A stretch of DNA of 42,882 nucleotides, taken from positions 1-42,882 of the forward strand of contig CALSCQ010000284.1 of NCBI GenBank assembly GCA_943704525.1, read 5' to 3'. Positions 9,140 to 20,365 of the stretch are shown piece by piece. The notes beneath the pieces are model-generated. The model searched no databases. It had not been told where the DNA came from and saw only the letters and a list, made by a program, of their open reading frames with translations. A program made the position numbers and the translations under genes. The stretch comes from Pigoraptor vietnamica. Taxonomy: Eukaryota; Opisthokonta; Filasterea. Numbering within the stretch: the first letter of the stretch is position 1; every line of letters begins with the position of its first letter.

Positions 9140-11806
9140 ATGGGAGTCATGAAGACAGTCGTTGTCAGCGTGCACGAAGTGGAGGAGCTCATCACGTTCG
9201 CCGACGACATAGCGACGGAGGACCTCGTGGAAGTGTTCCGCGCGGCAGGTGCGTTGTTGGCGTGCTCTGTGGCACTGGGTGCGACTCGCTGTGGTCGAGT
9301 GGTCTGATTCCATCGCAAAACGCGCACAGCCAAAGCGGGGCCTCAGGACCTTCTGCAGCTTCGCGAGCTCAACACGCGCGCCATTGTGCCCATCACGCGC
9401 GATCTGCCCGAGAATGACCGCTCGTCGCCCTATGTCCTCACGTTGATCCAGCCCGCGCGTGGGTATTTGCGATAATTCGAAAATATGTGCGCCCGTGGCA
9501 TCGGATAATTGGGTGCATGCTTTTCGTGCTGCCGTCTGCTCACCAGGGTCGGAAGTCCGTCAGCGGAAAATCTCTGCGTTCGCTCACCAGCGCATGGAAG
9601 AGGTGCGTCGCTGTCGTGTGGACGCGGATGCGGGGTTCCAGGGAGGGGAGGGGGGAGGGAGAGAGCGGGGGAGGTGGCATTTCTGTCGGTGATCAGCGCC
9701 GCTTGCTGCAAAAGGCCCAACCACTTTTCCGCGCACGCAGCTGCGTTCGATGAGCCGCGCCAATCTCAACCTCGGCAACAATGGCGTGTCCGGCAGCCGG
9801 CCCAATCTGGCCAATGTGACCAGCGCTGTCACTGGCAGCCGGCCCAATCTGGCCAATGTGACCAGCGCTGTCACTGGTAGCCGCGCGACGCTTGCGGGCG
9901 GAGACGGTGCGGACATGGCGGGCTCCGTGTGCACGTTGTCTGCTGCGTGAATAAGCTGCCGTCTTCCATGGGACAGCTACTCGTGCTTTGGATGCTCGTG
10001 TATTGCAACCTCTCTGTCGCAAGTGCGCTTACTGTGCTCCTGCGCCCACACAGCATCCGACGGCGACAATGTCGGGGAGATGCAGCGCCTGCCGTACAAC
10101 ACGAACCTCGGCCCCGCGCCCGCCGCTGTCCCATACCGCGGCCCTCGGCGCGAGTCAATCACTAGCTTTGGGCTGTCGTTCACGCCAAACCGGAAGGTGT
10201 CTGTGGCGACGACGGGGCGGACGTCCTCGTCCGCGCGGTCCGAGAAGGCCATCGGCATGGACCTCCCCAGCTCTATCGCGACAAAGATGCGCAAGTCGAG
10301 CGTGATAGCGGGGGGCAGCGTCGGTGGGTATTCTCGAGGGTCTGTTTGTGTTTGGTTCGTGAGGAAAGTTGTCGCTGAGCATACATGCGCGCTCTGCAGG
10401 ATCCCCAGAGGGTGCGCGCACGCAGCGCCTGACGTCCGACGTGCGCAACGTCACGAGGGAGCACCTCGAACTGCTGCAGGCGGAGGCGCGGCGTGTGCGC
10501 GAACTGGAGATGGCCGAGCTGCGCCCGCGCTTCCTCATCCGCATCGACTCGCCGTTTGCGAAGGCACGTCAGTGCGACCACGTGCTCTGTGCTGCATGTG
10601 GCCCCTGTTGCGCCGCTTACTGACGAGCATTCTCCGCGCAGACGTGGACGATTGTGTACCTCTTTGCGCTCATCGTCAACGCCTTCACCATTCCGTTCTC
10701 GATTGCCTTTCCGGAGGGCGCCGATCCCGTGCCCGTCGCGCTCCTGATCAGCTACATCATGGACGTCGTCCTTGTCGCCGACATCTTCCTCCGCTTCCAG
10801 TGGGAGTTTATCGAGAACGAGACGCGGATCGACACGGCGCGAGAGATTTCGCGCCATTACCGCCGAAAACAGTTCCGCTGGGACGTGGCGGCCGTGCTGC
10901 CCCTCGATCTCGTCGCGATCGCGTACGGGGGGATATACCTGCTGCCGGTCCTGCGTGTGAACCGTATGCTCAACGTGCCGAAGGTGTTTCGCCACTTCAA
11001 GGAGCAGGAGAACGACATCAAGCGCGAGACGGGCCTCATCCGCGTCCGCATGTACGTCACGCTCGGCCTCATCATCATGCACACGCTCGCGTGCATCTGG
11101 CGCCTCATCGCCTGCTACCCGACGTTCGACGACGACCTCACGCACTGCAGGAAACACGTGGGTGGAATGGGTGCCCGGTGCAGCCTCTTTTGCCACGGCG
11201 CGTTATTCTGTCCAGACACTCAACCGCCTCCTGCCGCGCTCTCATCTTGTCCTCCTCTTTCAGGGCTGGGTGGTTGCGTCGCAGCACATGTTCGGCAACT
11301 CAAAGTTCAGCCTCTACGTCGTATCGATGTACTGGACGATATGCAGGTGGGCCTTTGTGTGTCCGCCGCCCTCCTTTGCATGTGTGCGCGTCACAAGCAG
11401 TCGCAATTCGTTCGCACGGCAATAACGCGCTGTCCGTGCAGCATGACATCTGTCGGCTATGGCGACGTCCTCGCCACGAATGACTTTGAGCGCATCTACG
11501 CGTGCCTCGTGATGGTGGGTGCGGGCAGAGGGTGGAGAGGACAGGTGCTGAGGGCCGAGTGAGATATTGACAGCGCCTCGTTGTCCCTCGCAGGTGCTCG
11601 GTGTCTGCCTCTTCTCGTTTGTTATGGGCAACATTGCCAGCGCCGTCGCGCAGGCGGACGCAATGCGCGCCGAATTTCGCGAGAAAGTGCGCACCGTTCG
11701 CGAGTACATGGCGTACCACGACATACGGCCCGAGTTGCAGGTGCGTCTCGTTACTATGGACCCCATGTTGTGTGTTCGTAGTGTTTCTCCCAAACGTTGT
11801 GCGTGT

Positions 11807-11837
<31 letters not shown>

Positions 11838-13459
11838 GGGGGGGGGGTCGCGATGTCATGACATTAGCACCCACGTCACTTGTGTGTTTGTTGCGAGAAA
11901 GGCTCGCATGTGGGCTGTCTTACACACACACACGTGGAGTATGTCGCTGACTGATTGCCGCGGCAGATGGCCATCGACGACTACTACTGCCACGAGTGGT
12001 ACACGAAGCGCGGCGTGGACACGTCGTTTTACAACAGCCTTCCCGAGGCATTCCGCGCCGAAATTGCGCTCGAAATCAACCGCAGGCAGCTCGTTAAGGT
12101 GGGCAGACGACGACGTCTGGCACATGTTACGCTCTCTGCGCTATCTATGTGATACGAAGGAGGGGGGGGTCTTCGCGCGGCTGTTGCTCGCGTGCACTGG
12201 CGCATTCCCGTTTTACGCACTGTGGATTGAGTTGGGGCGTTACTCACGCGCGGCTGTTGCGACCAGGTGCCTGTTTTCATGGACTGCAACGAGGACATTC
12301 TGAAGGAGCTTGCGCTGCGCATGCGACCGGCGTCCATTCTCGCCAACAAGTTCATTGTCCGTCGAGGTGTGTTGTTGCGCGCGATAGGCGAGAGAGGGGC
12401 GTCTGCAGCGCTCTCGGTTACGATAATGCCCTGTATTCTTCATGGGCACGTTCCAACCCATTCGTCCAATGATGCAAGTGGTGTCGGTGGACGTCTGCGA
12501 TTTGAGCTGATCCCATGCTGTGCGGCATCGCAGGCGAGGAATCGCACGACATCTTCTTCCTGATGGAGGGCCGCGTGCGCGTGATATCGGAGGAGGACGG
12601 CACGGTCTACGCGGAGCTCGGGAAGGGGACGTTCTTTGGAGAGGTGGGCGTGCTCTTCGACCTCCCGCGCACGGCGACGGTCGTGACGGCGACGCACTGC
12701 GACATGTTCCTGTTGGCGAAGGAGGATATGCTTGAGGTCGTCTCCCGCTTTGAGCCGCTGAAGGACAAGCTCGACCAGACAGCCGGGCAGCGCCTTATGT
12801 GGTTCAAGAAGCACCGGTGGGCGGGATGGCCGAGTGGCGTAGGGCATGGGGGGGGGAGGGGGAGAGGGGGCCTGCACCGCAGAATTAGGCTTTGATAATC
12901 AGCGTGAATGAGCTCACATGCGCATTCTGTTGCAGCTATGTCGACACCGGCAACGATTTCGGCGGCAACCTTGAGATTGAGATGAATCTCGAGAATCTCC
13001 GAAAGGTGGCTGGGCTGCGCGGTGCCAGCGAGGCGTGCGTGACTTTTTAGCCTTGCGTGGCTGTGTGGTGGCTAGCTGCGCGGTGCCTGCGAGGCGTGCG
13101 TGACTTTTTAACTTTGCGTGGCTGTGTGCACAGTATTTTGCTGATCTTGCGCAAAATTAGCGGTTTCCCTCTTTTTTTTTTGTACCGTCTCGACCTAACC
13201 CCAATCCCAACACTCGTCGCAGGTCGATCTCTTCCGCGACTGCGGCGACGAGGGCCTCTTGCGTGAGCTTGCCGAGGCAATGGAGACGATCATGTACGAA
13301 CCCGGCGACCTCATTATTAAGAAGGGCGCCATTGGCCACGAGATGTTCTTCATCAAGTGGGTTGTGCGACGTGTGCGTGTGTATGGTTGTGCGCGGTGTG
13401 TGTGTGTGTGTGTGTGCGTGTGTGTGCGTGTGTGTGCGTGTGTGTGTGTGTGTGTGTCT

Positions 13460-13490
<31 letters not shown>

Positions 13491-14317
13491 CGCTGTGTCT
13501 ATGCACGCACAGCAACTGTACACGTTACGCATCCAATATCTTTCTCACGTCGCCTAACAACACCCTCATCTGCAGCCGCGGCACCGTCATCATCACGGGC
13601 GATAGCGAAGAGCAGGTGTTTGCGACTGTCGGCGAGGGCGCGTATTTTGGGGAGATCGGCATTCTCTTTTGCATGCCGCGCATTGCGAACGTGCGCGCCG
13701 TGACGCACTGCCACCTCATGGTCCTCTTCAAGGAGACGTTCGACCTCATCATCGCGAATCACCCGGCCATCCGCGACGGCGTCATGGAAACGGCCAACCG
13801 GCGCATGAACAAACCCACAGCGCCGAAGGAGGAGAAGAAGAGCGCATTCTCGCGCACCCTCCGCCGCATGAGTAACATTGGCAGCAACATCGGGCCGATG
13901 CTCCGCTCGAAGCGCTCGGCCGTCGGGCCACTCACCGTAGCAGACGGCGAGGAAACGGTCGAGTTTGACACGGCCGAGGACGGCCGCGAGGGCGAGCACT
14001 CTTCCACGCTCCAGATCCCAGGTGCGGCGGCCAGTGGCACTGCCAGCGCCAGTGCGTCGCGCCAGGGCAGCAGCACGGCGCTCGTTCCGCCGCTGCCTGT
14101 GCCGCCGCCGTCCCATCCAACAGCCGACGGCGCCAACGACACATCGGTCGCAGCGCACCGCCCAGACGCGCACGGAACACTTCCGTTGCCGCCGATATCG
14201 CATGGTCTGCGGGGGCCTTCGGACCACCCGTCGAGCGGCACTGCGACGGCTGTGTCCTCGATCCTCAACGTGGGGACTGCAGCGGTCCCCTCACCGCCGA
14301 AGTCGCCGCGCATGTGA
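9140..14317 (+). CDS. Six-TM cyclic-nucleotide-gated K+ channel with two cNMP-binding domains (16 exons, 1057 aa)
   Basis: Exons: 9140-9248, 9330-9458, 9547-9602, 9741-9906, 10054-10323, 10400-10563, 10642-11157, 11264-11346, 11442-11514, 11594-11740, 11967-12098, 12267-12366, 12534-12816, 12936-13005, 13223-13356, 13576-14317. Residues 1-298 are a cytosolic N-terminus of unknown fold with an internal 14-aa repeat. S1-S5 span about 299-455, including an S2 DIFLRF motif and a weakly charged S4 (LRVNRMLNVPKVFRHFKEQE). The pore has TSVGYGD at about 500-506, the K+ selectivity filter. S6 is followed by an HCN/CNG-type C-linker (EFREKVRTVREYMAYH). CNBD1 (about 616-745) has the phosphate-binding cassette FGEVGVLFDLPRTATV. 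A second CNBD (about 767-885) has FGEIGILFCMPRIANV. The C-tail is Ser/Ala/Pro-rich and probably disordered. Family members open on cAMP/cGMP binding or hyperpolarisation; which applies here is not visible. Intron 6 is probably GC-AG. Confidence 0.93.
9792..9875 (+). repeat. In-frame 42-bp tandem duplication in the channel N-terminus
   Basis: Two identical 42-bp copies (9792-9833 and 9834-9875) plus the start of a third encode a 14-aa unit (GSRPNLANVTSAVT) at residues 116-143. The identity of the copies implies a recent duplication in exon 4. Confidence 0.95.
10564..10641 (+). other. Probable GC-AG intron in the channel gene
   Basis: Exon 6 ends SPFAK and exon 7 begins TWTIVYL, which matches the continuous pre-S1/S1 junction of CNG channels and is phase 0 on both sides. 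The only donor that gives this joint is AAG|GCACGT. The nearest in-phase GT (10582) would insert six residues into the junction. Confidence 0.55.
11801..11847 (+). repeat. (GT)n followed by G27, channel intron 10
   Basis: GT repeats (about 11803-11820) run directly into 27 consecutive G. The tract lies inside the intron between exons 10 and 11. Confidence 0.9.
13015..13127 (+). repeat. 61-bp tandem duplication, channel intron 14
   Basis: Copies begin at 13015 and 13076 with CTGCGCGGTGCC and CTGCGCGGTGCC-type starts and share GCGAGGCGTGCGTGACTTTT. They differ at a few positions. Confidence 0.85.
13396..13493 (+). repeat. GT/GC-rich microsatellite, channel intron 15
   Basis: About 100 bases of GT with interspersed GC lie inside the intron that splits the second cNMP-binding domain. 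Confidence 0.9.
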
Positions 14318-14548
14318 GCAGTCGTACTTTATTTGGCGGAACGGGCAGCTTAAGTGCGGCCCGTCGCCAGCTCTCGTCATTGTGTATATCCACATAAAAT
14401 TTCCACGTCACGTTCAGTGCGCACGTGCGTATTTCAGCAGCTGTGCCGTGCCCCTTCGCTTCCGAGGGGCTGTCGCCGGCTTCCTGCGTATTGCCGTGGG
14501 AACACTCTTTGGTCGTTCATAACATTGGAACGCCACGTGGGCCATCCT

Positions 14549-17253
14549 TCACGTCGCAAAGGCGCGATCGATGTCGGCGGGCGTTACTTCGGTGGCAGCC
14601 ATGTCACGCTCGAGTGCAGCGAGTGCCGCTCGTCGTAGCAGTGCGGTGATGGTGGCGCCCGTCCAGCCACGAGCGCGCGCCGCAATGGCTTCTGCCGAGC
14701 ATGCCGAAGAGAGGGGCGTGCGGCGCGCGAGCACGCGAACAATCTCCGCGCGATCCGCCTAGCGACGAGCGATGCAACCATGTGTTAGGAGAAAGGAATT
14801 CCCAAACATTCACAGACTGACAAGGACGGGAATAGAGAAGCATCGAGTAGAGAGCATCGAGTAGAGTAGAGAAAGACGGCGTAGAAAAACGGCGCACTGC
14901 GCACCTCCGACGGCAGGCCCACTTCGACGAGCGTCTCCAGGCGCCCTGGCCTGAGCACGGCTGCGTCGATCGCCGCGAGGGGCATGCTCGTGCAGCCCAC
15001 GACGACGACGGACCCCTCCGCGCCAGCGTTCGACACGACGCCCTCCATTTCGTTGAGCAGCTGTGAAAGCACGCGCGCATTCACGCCGCCCCCGCCCTCG
15101 GCACCTCCACCATCCCCACCAAGCGAGTCGCGCGACGCGGCAATGGCATCGATTTCGTCAATGACGAGAACGCACGGCACGGATTCACGCACACGCGCAA
15201 ACAGCTCGCGTATTGCGGCCTCGCTCTCGCCAAGGTACTTGGAGAACAGTTCCGGCGCGCGCACCCACACCATGTGAGCCGACTTGCGCACGTCCGTCCC
15301 AAGAGCGCGCGCCAACAGCGTCTTGCCGCAGCCGCTTGGCCCGTGCAGAAGGACGCCCGACGACGGCGCGAGCCCCAGCCGCCGCATCGACGCCCCGCGC
15401 ACCAACGGCCATAGCACAGCGCGCTCCAACTGCCGCTTCACGTCCGCATACCCCCCGACATCGTCCCACGTGACGTGGGCGGCCAATGGACGGTCCGTCT
15501 GCGCATATCGCTGCAGATGCATCGGGGGCGCTGACGCCATCGCAGCGTCAAAGGCCGCGCGCACGTCGCCCTCGGACGCTGCCTCTCCGTCCACGCGGCC
15601 CCCGGAGATGTGCAGCGCAGCCAAGCGGCAGAGACGAACGAGGTCGCGCGGCAGGTGCCCCGCCGTCGTGCGCGCAAGCGAAGCCGCAAGCGCCGCTCGC
15701 CACGCGCCCTCGCCGATAGACCCGCGCTGGAATTCGGAGACGAAGAGTTCGTCGATGATGCGGCGCCTGTCGGCCTCGGAGGGGGCTCTCAGGCGCACCA
15801 CGTGCTCAATTCGGCCCGCGGTGAGAAGAGACGCCGGCACCGCATCTTGCGAGTGCGCGAGAACGATCGCGCACACCTGCGATGTGCATGAACGCGAGCT
15901 GGGAGTGAGCAAAACAGAGTGCGACGCACCCACACGACATATGCAATACGGACATATGCTTCGCACACAAGACGCGCGAGTTGAAGAGGAGAGCCGCCAT
16001 TGCAACAGCACGCGCACGCACCCCCGCGGGCAGCATGTCGATCCCCTCAGCGACAGCCTCCCACAGCGCAGACGAGCGCCCGACGGCGTCCGCGTCATCC
16101 ACAACGAGCACACACGGCGCGCTCTCGGAACGCTCGCGGAAAAACGCGCCCACTTCGGCCGCAGCCGTCGTCGAAGTCGTCGTCTCGCTCGCACGGCATG
16201 CGGCCAGCGCCACGCACGAGATTCGAAACAGCGGCACTTGCAACGCAGCGCAGACGTCCGCGACGAGGCGCGACTTGCCGGCGCCCGCGGCACCCACCAC
16301 GAGCACGCCTCCCTGTCGCGCTCTCTTTCCCGGCGCCCCGTCTGCGAACTGCAGCCCCACGCATGAAGCCACGTAGAGCGACAGGGCCTCTCTCGGGCAC
16401 AATGCACCTGCCGCTCCGCCGGTTTGAAGGCTGCCGATTAATGCGCGAGCGCGCACGCGCACTTCGTCAACGCGAACGGGCGGTGCGTCGCGTACGGTGC
16501 AACGTGTCTGCGGACCCACGCGCAGGACTGTGCCATTTGAGATGCGCCCCGTCGACTCTGCGGTGGAATCCGCGCGAACGACGCGAAAAACGACGCACTC
16601 GCCCAGACATCGCACGCACACGAGCGAGCCGTGCGACACCTGCGACGAGGCAACGTGAGTGCCCAACAGACCATTTCGACCAGGCAGCTGCAGCTGACAC
16701 ACGCACTATGGCACACCCACAAGCGCCCCCGCAAGCCCCCGCAGCACAGCCCCGGCGCGGTCGTGCGCGCCCGGCTGCAGGTCGTTCGCGGCCAACTGTT
16801 CCGCCGCACCGGCGACAAGGCGACCCGACATATGCACAAGCTCCAACGACCCGCACTCTGCGACAGACACAGTTCAGCACGCGCGCGCACATGGCACACT
16901 GCGCACACCGCGACGCACAGCGACCCACCCGCCACGCTCGCGTGGTCAATCGGGCGCAGAACGAGTGAACGGTCGCTCCCCGCCGAACCGACCGCGCTGC
17001 CAAGCGCATCCCACAGCCACGGGTGCACCACTGCATCCTCGCCTTCAACGCGCGCGTCGGCCGTCACCCACACGTGCGCACGGCCCTCGCCATCCGCAAG
17101 GACCGCGTCAAACGCCGCCCTGCAGCACGCGCCCCCAAAGCGCAGCAGCCGCGACGGCGAACAGCGCACGTCCATGGGCGGGAGGCGGGCATCTTCCGCA
17201 CTGTACGCGCGCAGAACACCCGCAACACCCGCAACACCCGCACCCGCCGCCAT
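14549..17253 (-). CDS. Tandem (type II) AAA+ ATPase, CDC48/AFG2/PEX1 superfamily (5 exons, 769 aa)
   Basis: Exons on the minus strand: 17253-16929, 16857-16721, 16687-16022, 15876-14905, 14758-14549. Residues 1-270 are an N-domain of uncertain family. D1 has Walker A GAAGAGKS (286-293) and a Walker B-like VLVVDDADAV (about 348-357), where DD replaces DE; its sensor segment is AHSQD and the usual RPGR motif is TAGRI. D2 has WDDVGG, Walker A GPSGCGKT (555-562), Walker B VLVIDEIDAI (about 615-621) and LRPGRLE, so it looks fully active. The protein ends soon after the D2 lid helix. A degenerate D1 with DD in Walker B recalls PEX1 (peroxisomal export of PEX5), but SPATA5L1/AFG2B has a similar layout; I cannot choose between them. 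Two further in-frame ATGs lie at 17292 and 17322; I prefer 17253 for its context (GGCATGG). The stop faces the channel stop 231 bases away. Confidence 0.85.
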
Positions 17254-17438
17254 GCCGCGCGCGTGCTTCTGAGCGATCCTCAACGGCAGCATCGCATGAA
17301 ACTGAAAACGTGCGAATTCCATTCAGGCGCAGTGGGGGGGTAACAGAGGACGTTACGCCGGTGGCTGCCGTGGCACGGTTTCAAAACAACGCCGCAAGGC
17401 GGGCGATTCCGCAACCGCCGGCAAACTCTGCGGAGAAA
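17254..17438. promoter_or_regulatory. Short divergent promoter between AAA ATPase and EEP nuclease
   Basis: Only 185 bases separate the two start codons, so the genes must share or overlap promoter DNA. It contains a C/G homopolymer patch (GTGGGGGGGTAAC at about 17331). No TATA box is visible. Confidence 0.6.
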
Positions 17439-18924
17439 ATGGCGTCTCTGCTTGCGCGCGAGTTCGTTGCCGCGGGGCGCGCTGCGTCGTCGGGTGAGTC
17501 GCCTCTTCTGTCTGTGCAATGCATAACAAACGGCAGCCCAACCACAGCCCGCTCACATGGGATCTCCGTGTCCGCTGCGCAGCGCCGTCCTTCCGCGTGC
17601 TCCAGTTCAACTGCCTCGCAGACCACCTCTCGGACGCCTTCCCGCTCGTCGACAAGCGCTTTCTCTCGTGGGAGCACAGGGCCCCGCTGCTTCTCGACGA
17701 GATTGTCCGCGCGGAGGCCGACTTTGTGTGCCTGGAGGTGCGACAGATTGGTCGCTGCATCTGTCCCTCGCACACTCGCAAGCAGGCACTTTTCCATTAT
17801 ACCAACGCTGCGACAGGAGTTTGTTGGGCGCTTCCGCATTTGATCTCCTGTTGCGCTGTGCGCTGATGAAGACTCACCGCGTACACACACGCGCGCGCAG
17901 GAGGTCGACCACTTTGCCGACGTGCTTGAGCCTGCACTGGCGGCCAAGGGATACGCGGGCCACTTCAAGTGCAAGCCGGGCGGCAAGGACGGATGCGCGC
18001 TCTTCTACCGCACAGACACGTGGGTGTGCGCATGCTTCTTGATGTGGCCCAAACGAAAACGTCACATCTCTCCTCTGACGAGTGAGACGTGCGAGTCGTT
18101 GTCCGCACAGCGCTTCACCGTAACAGACCACTCTCCGCAGGGCCGAACTGCTGTCGCTCGAGGAGGTCGAGTACGCGTCGATCGCTCGCCTCGCCAACGC
18201 GTCGCAGGTGGCGCTCGTCGGCGTCTTTCGCCACATCCCTTCGCTGCGCCGGCTGTGCGTGACCGTCACGCACCTCAAGGCCAAGGAAGAGTTCGAGGAC
18301 GTGCGCGCGGTGCAGGCGGACGCGCTGCTCCGGCACCTCCACGACCGCTATGCGCTCGGGCCGTGCCTGCCCCTCGGCCCGCTCGTCCCGCGACCCACCG
18401 CCCCCGCACATCCGGACACGGCGTTTGTGGTGGCGGGCGACCTCAACACCGAGCCGACGGGGAAGGTCTACCCGCGCATGCTCCAGGTGCGCACGCGCCG
18501 CCGTTGACGATTCCCATGCGCAATTGCGGTTGTAAAACTCGTGTGCGCAATTGCAGATTTCAATGCCCACGCGCGGTTGTGTACAAACATGCTCTGCATA
18601 CAGTGCGCTGACTAAGGCTGTGCGTCTCGCGCGACGCTGCCGCAGGGTCTTGTCGGCGACGGCTACGACATTCCGCTTAAGAGCGCCTACTCGCAGTACG
18701 GGCCGTCCGGCGGCGAACCCGCGTACACGACGTGGAAGATTCGCCCTCCGCATGAGGCGTGCCGAACCATCGACTACATTTTTCACTCGGCCCACGTGAG
18801 GCCCGTGCGCCTGTTGTCAATTCCCACACCAGACGCCGTACCGCCCTCGCGCCTGCCCTCTGAGCACTACCCGTCGGACCACTTTGCCATCTGCTGCGAG
18901 TTTGCGTTTGCGCAAAAGCATTGA
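17439..18924 (+). CDS. CCR4/nocturnin/ANGEL-type EEP phosphodiesterase (5 exons, 317 aa)
   Basis: Exons: 17439-17493, 17583-17737, 17901-18019, 18141-18486, 18646-18924. The endonuclease/exonuclease/phosphatase fold is recognisable from FRVLQFNCLAD at the start, CLEEVDHF (the Glu metal ligand, formed across the exon 2/3 junction), PDGCALFY-like KDGCALFYRTD, VTVTHLKAK, VAGDLNTEP (catalytic Asp/Asn), ACRTIDYIF and the C-terminal SEHYPSDHFAI with the catalytic His. Family members deadenylate mRNA (CCR4), remove the 2'-phosphate of NADP(H) (nocturnin) or cleave 2',5'-oligoadenylate (PDE12). The absence of an N-terminal LRR domain and the short length favour a nocturnin/ANGEL-like or PDE12-like member over CCR4 itself. 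No clear targeting peptide is seen. NADK2, which makes NADP in mitochondria, lies 10 kb away; no functional link is implied. Confidence 0.9.
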
Positions 18925-19105
18925 GCGGGCTCGGCTACGTCTGCAGTGTGCTTGAGGCTGTGCGGGCGGCTGTGGGAATAGCAGATGTGTGGGGCGTGTA
19001 CGAGGATGGGACGTGACTGGCCTGCTGGGAAGGCGCGACAGGCGGTGGGTGCCGCGACAGAGTGCGCACACGAGACGACAGCCGCAACAGTCCACGGGGC
19101 GTTCA

Positions 19106-20272
19106 TTACGCCACGCGTATTTTCATCATCATGATGTGCTCCATTTCGGCAAAGTTGACGTTGTCGATGACGTCTGCGTGGGACAGCGCGCTTTCAGACA
19201 ACGTCCCTCGGTCCACGCGCGCCGGCTCCACGCCCACGGTCTCCCGCGACCCACACTCCAAAGCCCGCAGCAACTCACCGGTGAGAACGACGACCTTGTC
19301 GCCGCGCCGCACGTACCCGAGCTCCGCAGCCCGCTCAATGGCCACATCGCTTGGGTCGGTTTGCCCGTCCTCGGGAAAAGACATGACGATGGGGAGGAGG
19401 TTTTTCGAGATCATGCACTGCCGCGCCGTGGCTGGGTTTGGCGTCGCGACGAGGACGGGAACGGCCGGGCGGTACTTTGAGATGGCGCGCGCAGTGCGGC
19501 CCGTGTCGGTGACCGTGACGATGGCGGCGGCGGCGACGTCGCGCGCGCTTTTCACTGCGAGGGGATGGGTTGCGTGAGAATACAGTCCAGTAATGGTGTG
19601 CCGAATGGCGGAACAGAATACTGCGCGAAAAGATTGCCCTTATCGCCCACTGAGAAGGAACAGCGAGCAGGAGGGACGCACCGGCGGAAGAGGCGACAGA
19701 TTCGAACACGGGAATGGGGAGCTTGACCTGGCGTCGCAGCGAGTAGTAAATCTCTTCGTAGTCGATGGTGCGCTCCGCAGACTGGCAGATGCCGCGGCAC
19801 ACGCGCACGCTGTCCGCCGCATAACCGCCGATGGCCGTCTCGGAGGAAAGGAGAAGGCCGTCGGCGCCTGTAAGCAGTGGCTGTTAGCTAATGCTGAAAT
19901 GACGCGTGCGTATCTCCCCGTCAAATGTGTGTGTGTGTTATGTGGGGGGGGGGGGGGGGGGGGGGGGGGGTGTCATCAATGCAAGGATCGCAGAACGCAC
20001 CGTCCACGACGGCGTTGAATGTGTCCGTGGACTCGGCGCGCGTGGGAATCGGCCGCTTGACCATCGTGTTGAGCACTTGGTCTGCGATGATGACGGGCTT
20101 CCCCGCGAGGTTGCACGCCGCAATCACCCGCTTCTGCACCTGCGCAATCGTCTCGATGGGCACCTCGACGCCGAGGTACCCGCGCATGAGCATGATGCCT
20201 GCCGAGAGAGAAGGGTGTGAGTGCGTGTGCTTCGTGCGTGTGTGTGAGTGCGTGTGTGTGAGTGCGTGTGCT

Positions 20273-20365
<93 letters not shown>

